Below are positions 44,295-52,043 of a stretch of DNA of 64,000 bases, piece after piece. Numbering within the stretch: position 1 is the first letter of the stretch; each line of letters starts with the position of its first letter. The DNA is from JACKAQ01 sp965227145 (GTDB taxonomy: Bacteria; Calditrichota; Calditrichia; RBG-13-44-9; J075), in the NCBI GenBank assembly GCA_965227145.1, contig OZ245730.1:4712001-4776000 (forward strand), written 5' to 3'. Position numbers and translations under genes: made by a program. The notes under the pieces were generated by a model. The model was not told the origin of the DNA, did no database searches, and saw only the letters and a program-made list of their open reading frames with translations.

Positions 44295-44555
44295 ATGCAA
44301 CACCACATCGTTAAACAGGCAGAAGCAGAACTAACAGCAGCATCGTTGCATCAGATCAGCGTAGAAGACCGGCTGATTGCAGGGCTTTACTTTTACGAAC
44401 GGCTGACTGTTGACGAAATTTCTATCGTACTCGAGGCGGATACGGAGTCGATTCGCGCATCGTTGAATAATGTATTTTCAGCGCTATTATCTGACGAACC
44501 GGAATCTGCTGCCAAACAAAAAAGCAGTGTCGTATCGGCACATTTGCTTGGCTAG
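44295..44555 (+). CDS. Stand-alone sigma-factor region 4-like small protein
   Basis: 86-aa protein between csrA and a glycosyltransferase gene. Residues about 20-62 (VEDRLIAGLYFYERLTVDEI, then SIVLEADTESIRASLNNVFS) follow the pattern of sigma region 4.2 of FliA-like factors: E-x-L-V-L-x-L-Y-Y-Y-E-x-L-T-x-x-E-I ... S-R-V-x-x-x-x-x-x-A. No region 2 or 3 is present. It could bind DNA, act with another factor, or bind FlgM, which normally contacts FliA region 4 (inference). The start at 44295 has GGGCAGGGT just upstream. The glycosyltransferase starts 5 bases after its stop, so both are in the csrA transcript. Confidence 0.65.
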   Translation: MQHHIVKQAEAELTAASLHQISVEDRLIAGLYFYERLTVDEISIVLEADTESIRASLNNVFSALLSDEPESAAKQKSSVVSAHLLG

Positions 44556-44559
44556 TAAA

Positions 44560-46206
44560 ATGTCGAAAAAACGTTCCAAAAAAAAGGCTGGTCACAAAGC
44601 AAACAAATTGACCGGCACTTCGGGGCACGCACCTATTTCGCTGTGCATGATCGTAAAAAACGAAGAACGGTTTCTGGAAGATTGTTTGCGCAGCGTCGCG
44701 GATTTGGTTTCTGAAATTGTAATTGTCGATACCGGATCAACGGATCGGACGATTGAAATCGCCAAAAAATATGGCGCACGCCTTTACGAAATAGAATGGG
44801 AAGGCGATTTTGCCAAAGCCCGCAATTACGGATTAAAACACGCCACACAACCATGGATTTTGTATCTGGATGCAGATGAACGTCTGCATCCGCCATTTCA
44901 TCCGCTTGTAAAACAAGCCATTTCATCCACAAATATCGATGCATTTTATGTTCGCGTCAGCAGCGAGGTAGGCGAAATGTTGGGAAGCATGCCACATGTG
45001 CAGGCTTATCCGCGTTTGTTCCGCCGCAAACCGGGCGTTTATTTTACCGGTCGCATTCACGAACAAATCACTCCCGCCATCCGCCAAAGAAACGGGCAGT
45101 TCGGATTGCTGGATGTTGAAATTGAACATCTTGGCTACAATCTGACCCAGGCTGAAATGGAAGAAAAAGTTAAACGCAACTTGAAATCATTAGAAGAGCA
45201 GGTGGCAGATGAACCCCAAAATGCCTATGCGCGGTTTCAGTTGGGGCAAACGCTCATTATTGCCGGAGAAATAGAAAGCGGAAAAGAACAACTCCACAAA
45301 GCTTTGGAAATAAAGGGGTTAAGCGAAGGACTGGAAGCAACAATTATCCTGATTTTAGCAAACGACGATTATGCAAACAAGCTGCTGGACGATGCCATCG
45401 AAAAAATACATAAGGCTTTGCAGCTTGCACCGTCACAGCGATTGGGCTATTTTTTACTTTCAGAATGTTACGCGCTCCAGGAAAATTACCGGCAAGCCAT
45501 TGCTGCGCTGGAAAGCTACTGGCAATATGCAGACAATCCATTTTCCGATGTCAGTGTGGATAAAGTGATTCTGCCGCATTTGATTTACCAACGGCAGGCA
45601 ACCTATCATTTTCATCTTGAACATTTTGATATTTGCATTCCGCACTATATTAACTATTTCGAATCCGCACCAAATTATCGTTCAAATGCGCTACAGCGTT
45701 TGATTTATGCCGCTAGCCAAACCGGGCAACAGCAAGCCATTCCCGCGACACTCAATGCGATAATTCCAAAAATGGCGCAGTTTGACGATCCGCTGGCAGC
45801 CACCCAAAGCCTGTTGCAACCGGCATTGAGCGGCGAAATAACCATCGATTTTCATCAATTAATCCAATTTGCTACTGATTATTTCCCGGATGAAGGCGTG
45901 TTCGCCTATTATCGCGGAAATTTTTATCTGGAAAACCAGGCGTTCGAAAATGCAGAAATGTGGTTTAACCGCGCTATCGAAAAATCGCCGGAAACGTTTG
46001 AAGTTCACCACAATCTTGCCGTTACGTTGATCAAACAACAAAAATATCAACAGGCGATCGATTGCTTTGAATATATCGCCGGAAATTTTCCGGAGAAGCA
46101 GGAACTGGCACTCCGCAGGCTCGCCGGCTTGCACATGAAAACAGGAAATACAGAGCTGGCAACGCGTTTTATGATAGCCGCAAACGAAGCCGCCGGCTCC
46201 AATTGA
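44560..46206 (+). CDS. Family 2 glycosyltransferase with TPR domain, probable flagellin glycosyltransferase
   Basis: 548-aa protein: a basic start (MSKKRSKKKAGHK), a GT2 domain of about 210 residues (ISLCMIVKNEERFLEDCLRS, IVIVDTGSTDRTIEIAKKYG, LYLDADERL as the DxD-like motif, FTGRIHEQI) and then about ten TPR-like helical pairs to the C-terminus (NAYARFQLGQTLIIAGEIESG, EVHHNLAVTLIKQQKYQQA). GT2-TPR proteins are frequently encoded next to flagellins and modify them. Position between csrA and three flagellin genes supports flagellin as substrate, but this is inference. No stem of known sugar specificity is visible. Confidence 0.88.
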   Translation: MSKKRSKKKAGHKANKLTGTSGHAPISLCMIVKNEERFLEDCLRSVADLVSEIVIVDTGSTDRTIEIAKKYGARLYEIEWEGDFAKARNYGLKHATQPWILYLDADERLHPPFHPLVKQAISSTNIDAFYVRVSSEVGEMLGSMPHVQAYPRLFRRKPGVYFTGRIHEQITPAIRQRNGQFGLLDVEIEHLGYNLTQAEMEEKVKRNLKSLEEQVADEPQNAYARFQLGQTLIIAGEIESGKEQLHKALEIKGLSEGLEATIILILANDDYANKLLDDAIEKIHKALQLAPSQRLGYFLLSECYALQENYRQAIAALESYWQYADNPFSDVSVDKVILPHLIYQRQATYHFHLEHFDICIPHYINYFESAPNYRSNALQRLIYAASQTGQQQAIPATLNAIIPKMAQFDDPLAATQSLLQPALSGEITIDFHQLIQFATDYFPDEGVFAYYRGNFYLENQAFENAEMWFNRAIEKSPETFEVHHNLAVTLIKQQKYQQAIDCFEYIAGNFPEKQELALRRLAGLHMKTGNTELATRFMIAANEAAGSN

Positions 46207-46233
46207 ATCGAAAAAGAATTATTGAAAAAGAAT

Positions 46234-46260
46234 TAAAGTGCAAAAAATAACATACGAAGA
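46234..46260 (+). promoter_or_regulatory. Sigma-28 type promoter of flagellin gene 1
   Basis: TAAA (46234-46237), N15, TACGAAGA (46253-46260). The sequence resembles the flgN promoter (TAAAGTG ... CGAAGAT). A weaker alternative, TAAA at 46294 with GCGTCATA at 46313, lies nearer to the gene. From the first, the leader would start with the GAGCCA/TGGCTC hairpin at 46270-46288. Confidence 0.55.
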
Positions 46261-46269
46261 TTAAGAAAG

Positions 46270-46379
46270 AGCCAAAGGGATGTGGCTCAAAAATAAAGCG
46301 AGTGATTTGGTAGCGTCATAAGCTTAACAACTACATAAGCTACCGCTATGAGAAGGGATTCTCAATCTAATAACAAGGA
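46270..46379 (+). promoter_or_regulatory. Flagellin 1 leader with candidate CsrA sites
   Basis: Three GGA-containing sites: hairpin GAGCCA/TGGCTC with loop AAGGGATG (about 46270-46288), hairpin GAGAA/TTCTC (46350-46363) with loop GGGA, and ACAAGGA (46373-46379) overlapping the Shine-Dalgarno. CsrA consensus is ACARGGAUG with GGA in a loop. The two last sites recur in the flagellin 2 leader, and an analogous pair in flagellin 3. Confidence 0.6.
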
Positions 46380-46386
46380 GGTTATT

Positions 46387-47226
46387 ATGGCTTTTTATTC
46401 TGGTTCTCGGATTAACACCAATGTGGGCGCGTTGAATGCATTTAACGCGATGAGTAAAATCAACTCACAAATTGGTTCTGTTCAAATGCGTCTTGCCTCT
46501 GGCAAACGCGTCAATTCTGCCGCAGACGACCCCGCAGGCTACACCATCGGTAAAAAACTCGAAGCACGCTCCAAAAGCCTTTCGGCTGCGTTGAACAACG
46601 TTGGCGAGCTGAAGAATATTATGTCGGTGGCTGAAGGCGGACTGCAGGAAATCAACAACCTGTTGGTTGGCATTAAGGAAAAAGCCATCCAGGCAGCCAA
46701 TGGTTCCTACGGCAGCGAAGAATTGAACGCGATTGTCACACAGGTCAAAGACAGCCTGAACGAAATCGATGACATCATTTCCGAAACCAAATTCAACGGA
46801 ACATCGTTGCTGAACAACCAGTTCACCAGCAAGATATTCCAAACCGGCGCTGATGGTGGCGACACAATGACAGTTAGCCTGTCCGCAACTATCGATTCCG
46901 CAGACTTTAGCTTAAGCACCCTTTCGTCTGCCTCGTTCAACAGCACCAACCTGACTGCAACCCTGAACAGCCTGGACAGCGCAATCAACCGCGTCAGTGG
47001 CGAACTTCAGGTTGTGGGATCGTTGACTTCTCGTTTGGATGTGAAAGAATCGACGTTGATGAGCTCCATCACCAACACCGATGCAGCCGCAAGCCGGATT
47101 ATGGACGCCGACGTTGCGAAAGAGCAGTTGAACTTGACGAAACTGCAAATTCTGCAACAAACATCGACCATCCAGCTGGCTCAGGCGAACTCTGCTCCGC
47201 AGAGCGTCCTGCAGTTGTTCGGTTAA
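46387..47226 (+). CDS. fliC: Flagellin 1
   Basis: 279-aa flagellin: D0/D1 N-terminus (INTNVGALNAFNAMSKINSQ, MRLASGKRVNSAADDPAGY) and C-terminus (SRIMDADVAKEQLNLTKLQILQQT, ending SVLQLFG) with a very short central region, so D2/D3 are essentially absent. Start at 46387 (MAFYSGS), with AAGGAGG 5 bases upstream. Only five residues differ from flagellin 2, and DNA identity is highest at the two ends. Expression is likely sigma-28 dependent and CsrA/FliW controlled. A strong terminator follows. Confidence 0.95.
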   Translation: MAFYSGSRINTNVGALNAFNAMSKINSQIGSVQMRLASGKRVNSAADDPAGYTIGKKLEARSKSLSAALNNVGELKNIMSVAEGGLQEINNLLVGIKEKAIQAANGSYGSEELNAIVTQVKDSLNEIDDIISETKFNGTSLLNNQFTSKIFQTGADGGDTMTVSLSATIDSADFSLSTLSSASFNSTNLTATLNSLDSAINRVSGELQVVGSLTSRLDVKESTLMSSITNTDAAASRIMDADVAKEQLNLTKLQILQQTSTIQLAQANSAPQSVLQLFG

Positions 47227-47253
47227 TCCCGATTCTGATTACAATCGAATCAA

Positions 47254-47280
47254 GCCGCCCGGAAACGGGCGGCTTTTTGT
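47254..47280 (+). terminator. Intrinsic terminator after flagellin 1
   Basis: Perfect 8-bp stem GCCGCCCG/CGGGCGGC with tetraloop GAAA, then TTTTTGTTTTT. It isolates the flagellin 1 transcript. Confidence 0.92.
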
Positions 47281-47431
47281 TTTTATCCACTTTCCCCCTT
47301 CCTGATTTTTAGCCCCGGTAATATTTTAAATCATATAAAATCAATGTGATAAACCCGATTCTGTAAATCGATTCGAAACCGTTTCATTTCATTGAAATCA
47401 GCATCTTTTTTAAAAAAGATCGAACTTTGGC

Positions 47432-47458
47432 TAAAGCCATTTCTAACGATGCCGATAT
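47432..47458 (+). promoter_or_regulatory. Sigma-28 type promoter of flagellin gene 2
   Basis: TAAA (47432-47435), N15, GCCGATAT (47451-47458), an almost perfect match to TAAA-N15-GCCGATAA. It is the best of the set and lies after the flagellin 1 terminator, giving flagellin 2 its own transcript with a leader of about 115 bases. Confidence 0.8.
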
Positions 47459-47537
47459 CAGATGTAGGGAAGGATCCATTTCCGCCCAGGGGTAGATGCA
47501 GCAACCCCGCAAATCACAAAAAATAGCTGCATTGATT

Positions 47538-47572
47538 GAGAAGGGATTCTCGAAAAGTCATTTAAACAAGGA
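47538..47572 (+). promoter_or_regulatory. Flagellin 2 leader with candidate CsrA sites
   Basis: Hairpin GAGAA/TTCTC (47538-47551) with loop GGGA, and ACAAGGA (47566-47572) in the Shine-Dalgarno region. The sequence between them differs from flagellin 1, while both sites are conserved. Confidence 0.6.
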
Positions 47573-47579
47573 GGTTATT

Positions 47580-48419
47580 ATGGCTTTTTATTCTGGTTCT
47601 CGGATTAACACCAATGTGGGCGCGTTGAATGCATTTAACGCGATGAGTAAAATCAACTCACAAATTGGTTCTGTTCAAATGCGTCTTGCCTCTGGCAAAC
47701 GCGTCAATTCTGCCGCAGACGACCCCGCAGGCTACACCATCGGTAAAAAACTCGAAGCACGCTCCAAAAGCCTTTCGGCTGCGTTGAACAACGTTGGCGA
47801 GCTGAAGAATATTTTGTCGGTAGCTGAAGGCGGTCTGCAGGAAATCAACAACCTGTTGGTTGGTATTAAGGAAAAAGCCATCCAGGCAGCCAATGGTTCC
47901 TACGGCAGCGAAGAATTGAACGCGATTGTCACACAGGTCAAAGACAGCCTGAACGAAATCGACGACATCATTTCCGAAACCAAATTCAACGGAACATCGT
48001 TGCTGAACAACCAGTTCACCAGCAAGATCTTCCAAACCGGCGCTGATGGTGGCGATTCTATGACGGTCAGCTTGTCCGCAACCATCGATTCCGCAGACTT
48101 TAGCTTAAGCACTATTACGTCTGCAACATTCAACAGCACCAACCTGACTGCAACCCTGAACAGCCTGGACAGCGCAATCAACCGCGTCAGTGGCGAACTT
48201 CAGGTTGTGGGATCGTTGACTTCTCGTTTGGATGTGAAAGAATCGACGTTGATGAGCTCCATCACCAACACCGATGCAGCCGCAAGCCGGATTATGGACG
48301 CCGACGTTGCGAAAGAGCAGTTGAACTTGACGAAACTGCAAATTCTGCAACAAACATCGACCATCCAGCTGGCTCAGGCGAACTCTGCTCCGCAGAGCGT
48401 CCTGCAGTTGTTCGGTTAA
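47580..48419 (+). CDS. fliC: Flagellin 2
   Basis: 279-aa flagellin, identical to flagellin 1 except at five positions (one Met to Leu, one Thr to Ser, and three in the short central segment). Same architecture: D0/D1 helices only, with the RLASGKRVNSAADDPAGY and C-terminal VLQLFG ends. Start 47580, with AAGGAGG 5 bases upstream. It has its own sigma-28 type promoter and terminator, so it is a separate transcription unit. The near identity implies recent duplication or gene conversion. Confidence 0.95.
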   Translation: MAFYSGSRINTNVGALNAFNAMSKINSQIGSVQMRLASGKRVNSAADDPAGYTIGKKLEARSKSLSAALNNVGELKNILSVAEGGLQEINNLLVGIKEKAIQAANGSYGSEELNAIVTQVKDSLNEIDDIISETKFNGTSLLNNQFTSKIFQTGADGGDSMTVSLSATIDSADFSLSTITSATFNSTNLTATLNSLDSAINRVSGELQVVGSLTSRLDVKESTLMSSITNTDAAASRIMDADVAKEQLNLTKLQILQQTSTIQLAQANSAPQSVLQLFG

Positions 48420-48442
48420 TTTTTTTGATGCTGTAAACCATA

Positions 48443-48468
48443 GCCGCCCTTTTTCCGGGCGGCTTTTT
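48443..48468 (+). terminator. Intrinsic terminator after flagellin 2
   Basis: Stem GCCGCCC (48443-48449) and GGGCGGC (48457-48463), then TTTTT. It resembles the flagellin 1 terminator in its stem but has a different loop. Confidence 0.9.
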
Positions 48469-48610
48469 AATACGGCATCACCATAATAATCATTACTTTA
48501 CGAAAATTCGGTATTCAGTAATTCAGAACCATAACCCATCTATCGCGTGTTTTAAAAATGTTTTTAGCGGGGCAATCAACAAAAAGTATTATAAAAATTC
48601 AGAAAAACAC

Positions 48611-48637
48611 TAAAGCTAATACTGTAGATGGCGATTA
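48611..48637 (+). promoter_or_regulatory. Sigma-28 type promoter of flagellin gene 3
   Basis: TAAA (48611-48614), N15, GGCGATTA (48630-48637). Spacing is identical to the flagellin 2 and flgN promoters. The predicted leader is about 65 bases. Confidence 0.7.
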
Positions 48638-48654
48638 TGATTCTCAGACAAAAT

Positions 48655-48697
48655 CGGGCACGGAAGCTCGAGATGGTTAAAAACATTCATACAAGGA
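48655..48697 (+). promoter_or_regulatory. Flagellin 3 leader with candidate CsrA sites
   Basis: Hairpin CGGGC/GCTCG (48655-48659 and 48666-48670) presents ACGGAA in its loop, containing the CsrA core ANGGA. ACAAGGA (48691-48697) overlaps the Shine-Dalgarno. The stem sequence is unrelated to that of flagellins 1 and 2, so the two-site layout is shared without simple sequence descent. Confidence 0.58.
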
Positions 48698-48707
48698 GGT
48701 ATATCTA

Positions 48708-49550
48708 ATGGCCTTTTATTCTGGCTCTCGGATTAACACCAATGTTGGCGCGTTAAATGCTTTAAATGCGTTGAATACGTTAAACAGCAAAATCGGTACG
48801 CACCAACTGCGTCTTGCTTCTGGTAAGCGCATCAACTCCGCAGCAGACGATCCTGCCGGTTACACTATTTCACAAAAATTGGTCGCCCGTTCCCGTTCTT
48901 TGAGCGCGGCTTTGAACAACGTCGGCGAAGCGAAGAATATCCTTTCTGTCGCTGAAGGCGGACTTCAGAGTATCAACGATCTGTTTGTAGGCATGAAAGA
49001 GAAAGTCATTCAAGCCGGTAACGGCTCCTACGGCAGCGAAGAATTGGCAGCAGTGGTTACCCAATTGCAGGATATGCTGAACGAAATTGATGATGCCATC
49101 AGTGAAACCAAATTCAACGGTACCAACCTGTTGAATGCCAGCTTCACCAGCAAGCTGTTCCAAACCGGCGCAGACGGCGGCGACACGATGACGATCAGTC
49201 TTTCCGCAACAATCGATTCAGCTGATTTTAGCTTGAACAGCCTTACATCAGCATCGTTGCAGGGAACTGCGTTAACGACAACGCTCACAAGCATTGACAG
49301 TGCCATCAGCAGTGTTAGTATCGAGTTGCAAAAAGTAGGCTCCTACATGCAGCGATTGGATGTAAAAGAGCAGACGCTTCAAGTGGCCATGACCAATACC
49401 GATGCTGCAGCCAGCCGGATCATGGATGCCGATGTCGCAAAAGAACAGTTGGAATTGACCAAACTGCAGATTTTGCAACAAACAGCAACCATCCAGCTTA
49501 CTCAGGCGAATTCAGCGCCGCAGAACATCCTGCAGTTGTTCGGTGGTTAA
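48708..49550 (+). CDS. fliC: Flagellin 3
   Basis: 280-aa flagellin, clearly related to but more divergent than the flagellin 1/2 pair (LNALNTLNSKIGTHQLRLAS, ISQKLVARSRSLSAALNN, C-terminus ending NILQLFGG). D0/D1 ends are intact and the centre is equally short. Start 48708, with AAGGAGG 8 bases upstream. It may be a minor filament subunit or used under other conditions (inference). A hairpin (49567-49592, GAGTCTT ... AAGACTC) lies just after its stop, before fliS. Confidence 0.95.
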   Translation: MAFYSGSRINTNVGALNALNALNTLNSKIGTHQLRLASGKRINSAADDPAGYTISQKLVARSRSLSAALNNVGEAKNILSVAEGGLQSINDLFVGMKEKVIQAGNGSYGSEELAAVVTQLQDMLNEIDDAISETKFNGTNLLNASFTSKLFQTGADGGDTMTISLSATIDSADFSLNSLTSASLQGTALTTTLTSIDSAISSVSIELQKVGSYMQRLDVKEQTLQVAMTNTDAAASRIMDADVAKEQLELTKLQILQQTATIQLTQANSAPQNILQLFGG

Positions 49551-49566
49551 GTTTGATCACCAATGG

Positions 49567-49592
49567 GAGTCTTTCGCTTGTGCGGAAGACTC
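49567..49592 (+). terminator. Hairpin after flagellin 3 (possible partial terminator)
   Basis: Stem GAGTCTTtCGC (49567-49577) with GCGgAAGACTC (49582-49592), loop TTGT, followed by the weak T-tract TCTTGGTT. It may only attenuate, allowing reduced read-through into fliS-fliD, which have no obvious promoter of their own. Confidence 0.5.
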
Positions 49593-49670
49593 TCTTGGTT
49601 GAATGAAATAGCCACAGGATTCATTAACTAACGGTATTTGGCAGGCTAATTTTTTAACTCAGGAGAAAGC

Positions 49671-50006
49671 ATGAATTCTGCTCTTGCGTATGCAAAACCG
49701 GGCGCCAGGCGTGCAATTAATCAGTATCACCAAAACAGCATTCTCAGTGCCAGTCCGGAAGAATTAACGTTAAAAATATACGATCTGACAATTGTCAGCA
49801 TTCGTAAAAAAGACATCAAAAAAGCAAACCTGGCGATCTCTGAATTAATTGCTGCGCTAAACTTCGAATATCACGACGAAGCAATGGGCTTATTCAGGCT
49901 GTATCGCTACAGCCAGGATTGTTTGTATAGCGAAAAATATGACGAAGCATTGGAAATTATCCAGGAATTACGGGATACGTGGGCAACAGCATTTAAATTA
50001 GGGTAA
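49671..50006 (+). CDS. fliS: Flagellin export chaperone FliS
   Basis: 111-aa helical protein with the FliS pattern: YHQNSILSASPEELTLKIYDL near the N-terminus, then four helices, including RKKDIKKANLAISELIAAL and the C-terminal YDEALEIIQELRDTWATAF. FliS binds the C-terminus of flagellin and prevents premature polymerisation. It is slightly shorter than usual (about 125 aa) and is followed after 17 bases by fliD, as in many bacteria. AGGAGAAAGC precedes the ATG. Confidence 0.88.
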   Translation: MNSALAYAKPGARRAINQYHQNSILSASPEELTLKIYDLTIVSIRKKDIKKANLAISELIAALNFEYHDEAMGLFRLYRYSQDCLYSEKYDEALEIIQELRDTWATAFKLG

Positions 50007-50023
50007 CAGAAAGGCGGCTGATC

Positions 50024-51436
50024 ATGGTCTCCGGCTTCAGTTCAGGAAATATAGAATTACTGCTCGAAAGCTATCGTTCGCTCGAAAGAGAACCGATTCG
50101 CCAACTACAGAGCCGTAAATCAAGCATCGATAACCGGATCAAATTATTCAACGACCTCAAAAGCAAATTGAGCGCTTTGAGCACGTTGAGCAAGGATTTG
50201 AGCTACTCCGGCACCACCTCGTTTTTTGGAAAAAAAACCGCATCCAGCTCAGATGAAGATTATCTGACCGTTACCGCATCTTCGACCGCTGTTGCCACAT
50301 CCACATCGGTATTTGTGAACCAGTTGGCCAAAGCAGACAAAGTGGTTTCCAGCCAATTTGCAAATATCGGAACAGACATCGCAACCGGACTCGGTGCCGG
50401 CACATTTGATTTCGACGTTACCGTAAATGGCGTCGCTACACCCGTTTCGGTTACATTGGATGGCACAGAAAACAATGAAACGCTTTTGGGTAAAGTTTCA
50501 TCAGCAGTAAACAATGCGACCGGCGCAGGCATTCGTGCATCTATCATCAAAGATTCCAGCAGCACCAGCCGAATGGTTTTCACCAGCACAGAAACCGGCG
50601 CCGATTACGAAATGACACTGTCTGATACCACCGGCGGCTTGCTTTCCGCCATTGGCATTAACGATTCCGTTGCAGCCAGCGGCACAACCGGCGGCTATGT
50701 TTACGATACTTCCGAATTGAATGCAATTGCCACAATCGACGGTATAACCGTTACCTCAAACACAAACACGCTGGAAGATGTGGTTACGGGTCTCACCATT
50801 TCCCTAAAAAAACAGCAGGAAATTGGCGAAACACCCATCACCGTAAACGCGGAAAACGACGTTGAGGGAATCAAAGAGAAGCTTCAGGAATTTATCGACG
50901 CGTACAACGGAGTGCTGGATTTCATAAAAACCAACACCGCAGTAAACACCACAACATATGAACGCTCCGCTTTCAGTGGCGATTACTCGATCAGCACATT
51001 CAAATTCCAGTTGCGGCAAATTATCGCAACGCCAATTACCGGATTAGGTGTGGATGACCCATCGCTACTCACCGAATTGGGCATCACCACAGACCGGAAC
51101 GGCAAACTCAGCATTAGCGACGCCGATTCGCTGGACGATTTGATCAAAAACAACATTTCGCAAGTTGAACAAATGTTCAACGCGGCAGATGGCATTTCCG
51201 GTAAACTGGAAACCCTGCTGGACGGGATGACCGATGGCGAAGGAATCATCACCCGTCGCAAGCAGGTACTGGAAAGCCAGATCACCACAATGAACAGCCG
51301 GATCAAGTTGATGGAATCCTCGGTAGACAGAAAAATGGAGTATTATCGTACTCAGTTTGCACAATTACAGGCTGCGTATGCACAATATCAATCGCAGTAT
51401 AGTTATATTACGGCATTGACACAGTCTAGTTTTTGA
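50024..51436 (+). CDS. fliD: Flagellar filament cap protein FliD
   Basis: 470-aa FliD: an N-terminal D0/D1 region with NIELLLESYRSLEREPIRQLQ and KSKLSALSTLSKDL, a beta-rich middle (GTFDFDVTVNGVATPVSVTLD, TIDGITVTSNTNTLEDVVTG) and a C-terminal coiled coil (SQITTMNSRIKLMESSVDRK, then MEYYRTQFAQLQAAYAQYQSQ). It caps the filament and folds flagellin at the tip. Length is normal. Co-transcribed with fliS. Confidence 0.93.
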   Translation: MVSGFSSGNIELLLESYRSLEREPIRQLQSRKSSIDNRIKLFNDLKSKLSALSTLSKDLSYSGTTSFFGKKTASSSDEDYLTVTASSTAVATSTSVFVNQLAKADKVVSSQFANIGTDIATGLGAGTFDFDVTVNGVATPVSVTLDGTENNETLLGKVSSAVNNATGAGIRASIIKDSSSTSRMVFTSTETGADYEMTLSDTTGGLLSAIGINDSVAASGTTGGYVYDTSELNAIATIDGITVTSNTNTLEDVVTGLTISLKKQQEIGETPITVNAENDVEGIKEKLQEFIDAYNGVLDFIKTNTAVNTTTYERSAFSGDYSISTFKFQLRQIIATPITGLGVDDPSLLTELGITTDRNGKLSISDADSLDDLIKNNISQVEQMFNAADGISGKLETLLDGMTDGEGIITRRKQVLESQITTMNSRIKLMESSVDRKMEYYRTQFAQLQAAYAQYQSQYSYITALTQSSF

Positions 51437-51461
51437 CAGGAGAATCATAGAAACGCTCGTA

Positions 51462-51488
51462 TAAAATAGTATTTTATATGGCTGAAAC
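51462..51488 (+). promoter_or_regulatory. Weak sigma-28-like promoter upstream of flaG
   Basis: TAAA (51462-51465), N15, GCTGAAAC (51481-51488). Spacing fits the other flagellar promoters, but the -10 half matches less well. It would start a flaG-fliT-flgM transcript. Confidence 0.35.
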
Positions 51489-51596
51489 CGTTCAAATCGC
51501 ATTAAATTAGCAGCTGCGAATAACCCGGAATCAGCCAATCGGTGCTTTGCGCCGAAAGTGGTAAATTCTTAACCGAGTTACAAAAGGAGGGTTATC

Positions 51597-52043
51597 ATGG
51601 AAGTTACCGCATTGAACAATGGATTTGCATTGCAAATGGGCCAGCAGCAAAGCAAAGCCAAAACCAACGACGATAGTCAACAAACACCACTGAATGTTGC
51701 CAAAAATATCGCACCGTTGCAGGCACAGTTCGTTGAAAGAGCTCAAAAAGTTCAGGAAACCGAAAAAGCGGATCCGAACGCCACAGGCTTGAATCAACAA
51801 AACGATGATCTGGCAGAACTCAATCAGAAAGTTCAGGAGAAATTAAAAAACTCCGGCATGAAAATTTCGCTGGAAGTTGACGAGAAAACCGAACGAGTGC
51901 TGGTTCTGGTAAAAGACCCGGTCACAGATGAGGTTATTCGCAAAATTCCTCCGGAAGAATTATTAAAAGCATCCGAAGCTGCCCGGGAAATGCAACAGGC
52001 GGAAAATTCGGACGCAAAAGGAAATCTGGATGTCAAATTCTAA
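51597..52043 (+). CDS. flaG: FlaG family flagellar protein
   Basis: 148-aa protein. The C-terminal half is the FlaG domain: ELNQKVQEKLKNSGMKISLE, VDEKTERVLVLVKDPVTDEV, IRKIPPEELLKASEAAREMQ. The N-terminal part is low-complexity and Gln-rich. FlaG influences filament length in several bacteria, by an unclear mechanism. AAGGAGGG 8 bases upstream of ATG 51597. It overlaps the next gene by 14 bases. Confidence 0.87.
   Translation: MEVTALNNGFALQMGQQQSKAKTNDDSQQTPLNVAKNIAPLQAQFVERAQKVQETEKADPNATGLNQQNDDLAELNQKVQEKLKNSGMKISLEVDEKTERVLVLVKDPVTDEVIRKIPPEELLKASEAAREMQQAENSDAKGNLDVKF

Noticed and set aside
46269..46288. GAGCCA/TGGCTC hairpin as terminator of the glycosyltransferase gene
   Set aside because: It is followed by A residues rather than T, and its loop AAGGGATG fits a CsrA site better.
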